In this document: positions 64,000 through 64,000 of the stretch, in pieces
Layout of the letters: each line of letters opens with the position of its first letter
Numbering within the stretch: the first letter of the stretch is position 1
Notes under the pieces: model-generated
What the model was told of the DNA's origin: nothing
Database searches by the model: none
What the model saw: only the letters and a program-made list of their open reading frames with translations
Translations under genes and position numbers: made by a program
From: JAFECT01 sp963838235
GTDB lineage: Bacteria; Pseudomonadota; Alphaproteobacteria; Caulobacterales; Caulobacteraceae
Direction: 5' to 3'
NCBI GenBank assembly: GCA_963838235.1
Contig: CAWIQJ010000002.1
Location: forward strand, 1 to 64,000
Length of the DNA stretch: 64,000 nt

Positions 64000-64000
64000 G

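Noticed and set aside
1..64000. tRNA, rRNA or CRISPR arrays
   Set aside because: None was recognised by eye on either strand. A tRNA at the phage junction was specifically looked for and not seen; a tRNA-finding program would settle it.

Overview
The window joins two kinds of DNA. Positions 1 to about 10,330 are a visibly AT-richer, phage-derived segment. The rest, from about 10,600 to the end, is GC-rich alphaproteobacterial chromosome. The gene content (ispH-rnhA pair, riboswitch-controlled gcvT-H-PA-PB, patatin/3-hydroxybutyrate dehydrogenase pair, large TonB receptor, several intergenic palindrome families) suggests Caulobacterales, for example a Caulobacter or Phenylobacterium relative. 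That placement is inference.

Phage-derived segment (1-10,330). A divergent control region (859-961) with a near-consensus sigma70 promoter and two palindromes separates small leftward genes from a rightward ribbon-helix-helix/HTH pair. A rightward chain of small, mostly overlapping genes (1907-4789) follows; one is a DUF5681-like protein broken by a frameshift. Then come a ParB-like-fold protein, a leftward membrane protein, a possible small RNA with an intrinsic terminator (6570-6640), and a tightly coupled leftward replication operon: Toprim-domain protein, superfamily II helicase, zinc-finger/Toprim primase, basic HTH-like protein. No integrase, terminase, portal or capsid gene is recognisable, so this is a partial or degenerate element. 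At its right edge the Toprim gene has lost its N-terminal part and the adjoining host gene, a poly-HAMP sensor kinase, has lost its kinase end. The boundary is therefore an insertion with deletion or an assembly chimera.

Host chromosome. 10,571-13,945: poly-HAMP/GAF sensor protein with nine 92-residue repeats. 14,137-17,950: NTF2-like secreted protein, alpha/beta hydrolase, TetR regulator, SHS-type carboxylate transporter. 18,124-24,848: one TPR-glycosyltransferase-like gene and three tandem TPR-sulfotransferase paralogues. 25,033-30,784: MetX-like secreted hydrolase, VirJ-domain protein, GNAT enzyme, TonB-dependent receptor. 30,980-38,737: oligopeptidase B-like peptidase, GMC oxidoreductase, SDR, trypsin-like protease, acyl-CoA dehydrogenase, GNAT. 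38,821-41,596: YceI, cytochrome b561, YceI and Sua5/TsaC-type tRNA-modification enzyme. 41,872-43,783: patatin and 3-hydroxybutyrate dehydrogenase. 43,940-48,946: small membrane protein, a decayed TPR-CHAT gene and a decayed FAD-linked oxidase, with a copy of the oxidase 3' end on the far side of the CHAT gene. 49,013-51,749: NUDIX, two secreted proteins, SPFH and NfeD proteins. 51,952-56,756: rnhA, ispH, a secreted protein, argS, another secreted protein. 57,072-62,019: a NIPSNAP-like protein, then a tandem glycine riboswitch and the glycine cleavage genes. 62,116-63,999: a serine hydrolase of beta-lactamase fold that may start beyond the window.

Single-base frameshifts interrupt many genes, including argS and rnhA, whose products are otherwise intact. 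Uncorrected sequencing indels are the simplest explanation for the single breaks. The CHAT and FAD-oxidase genes have so many breaks that real decay is also possible. Where a gene is broken I give the span of the reconstructed gene.
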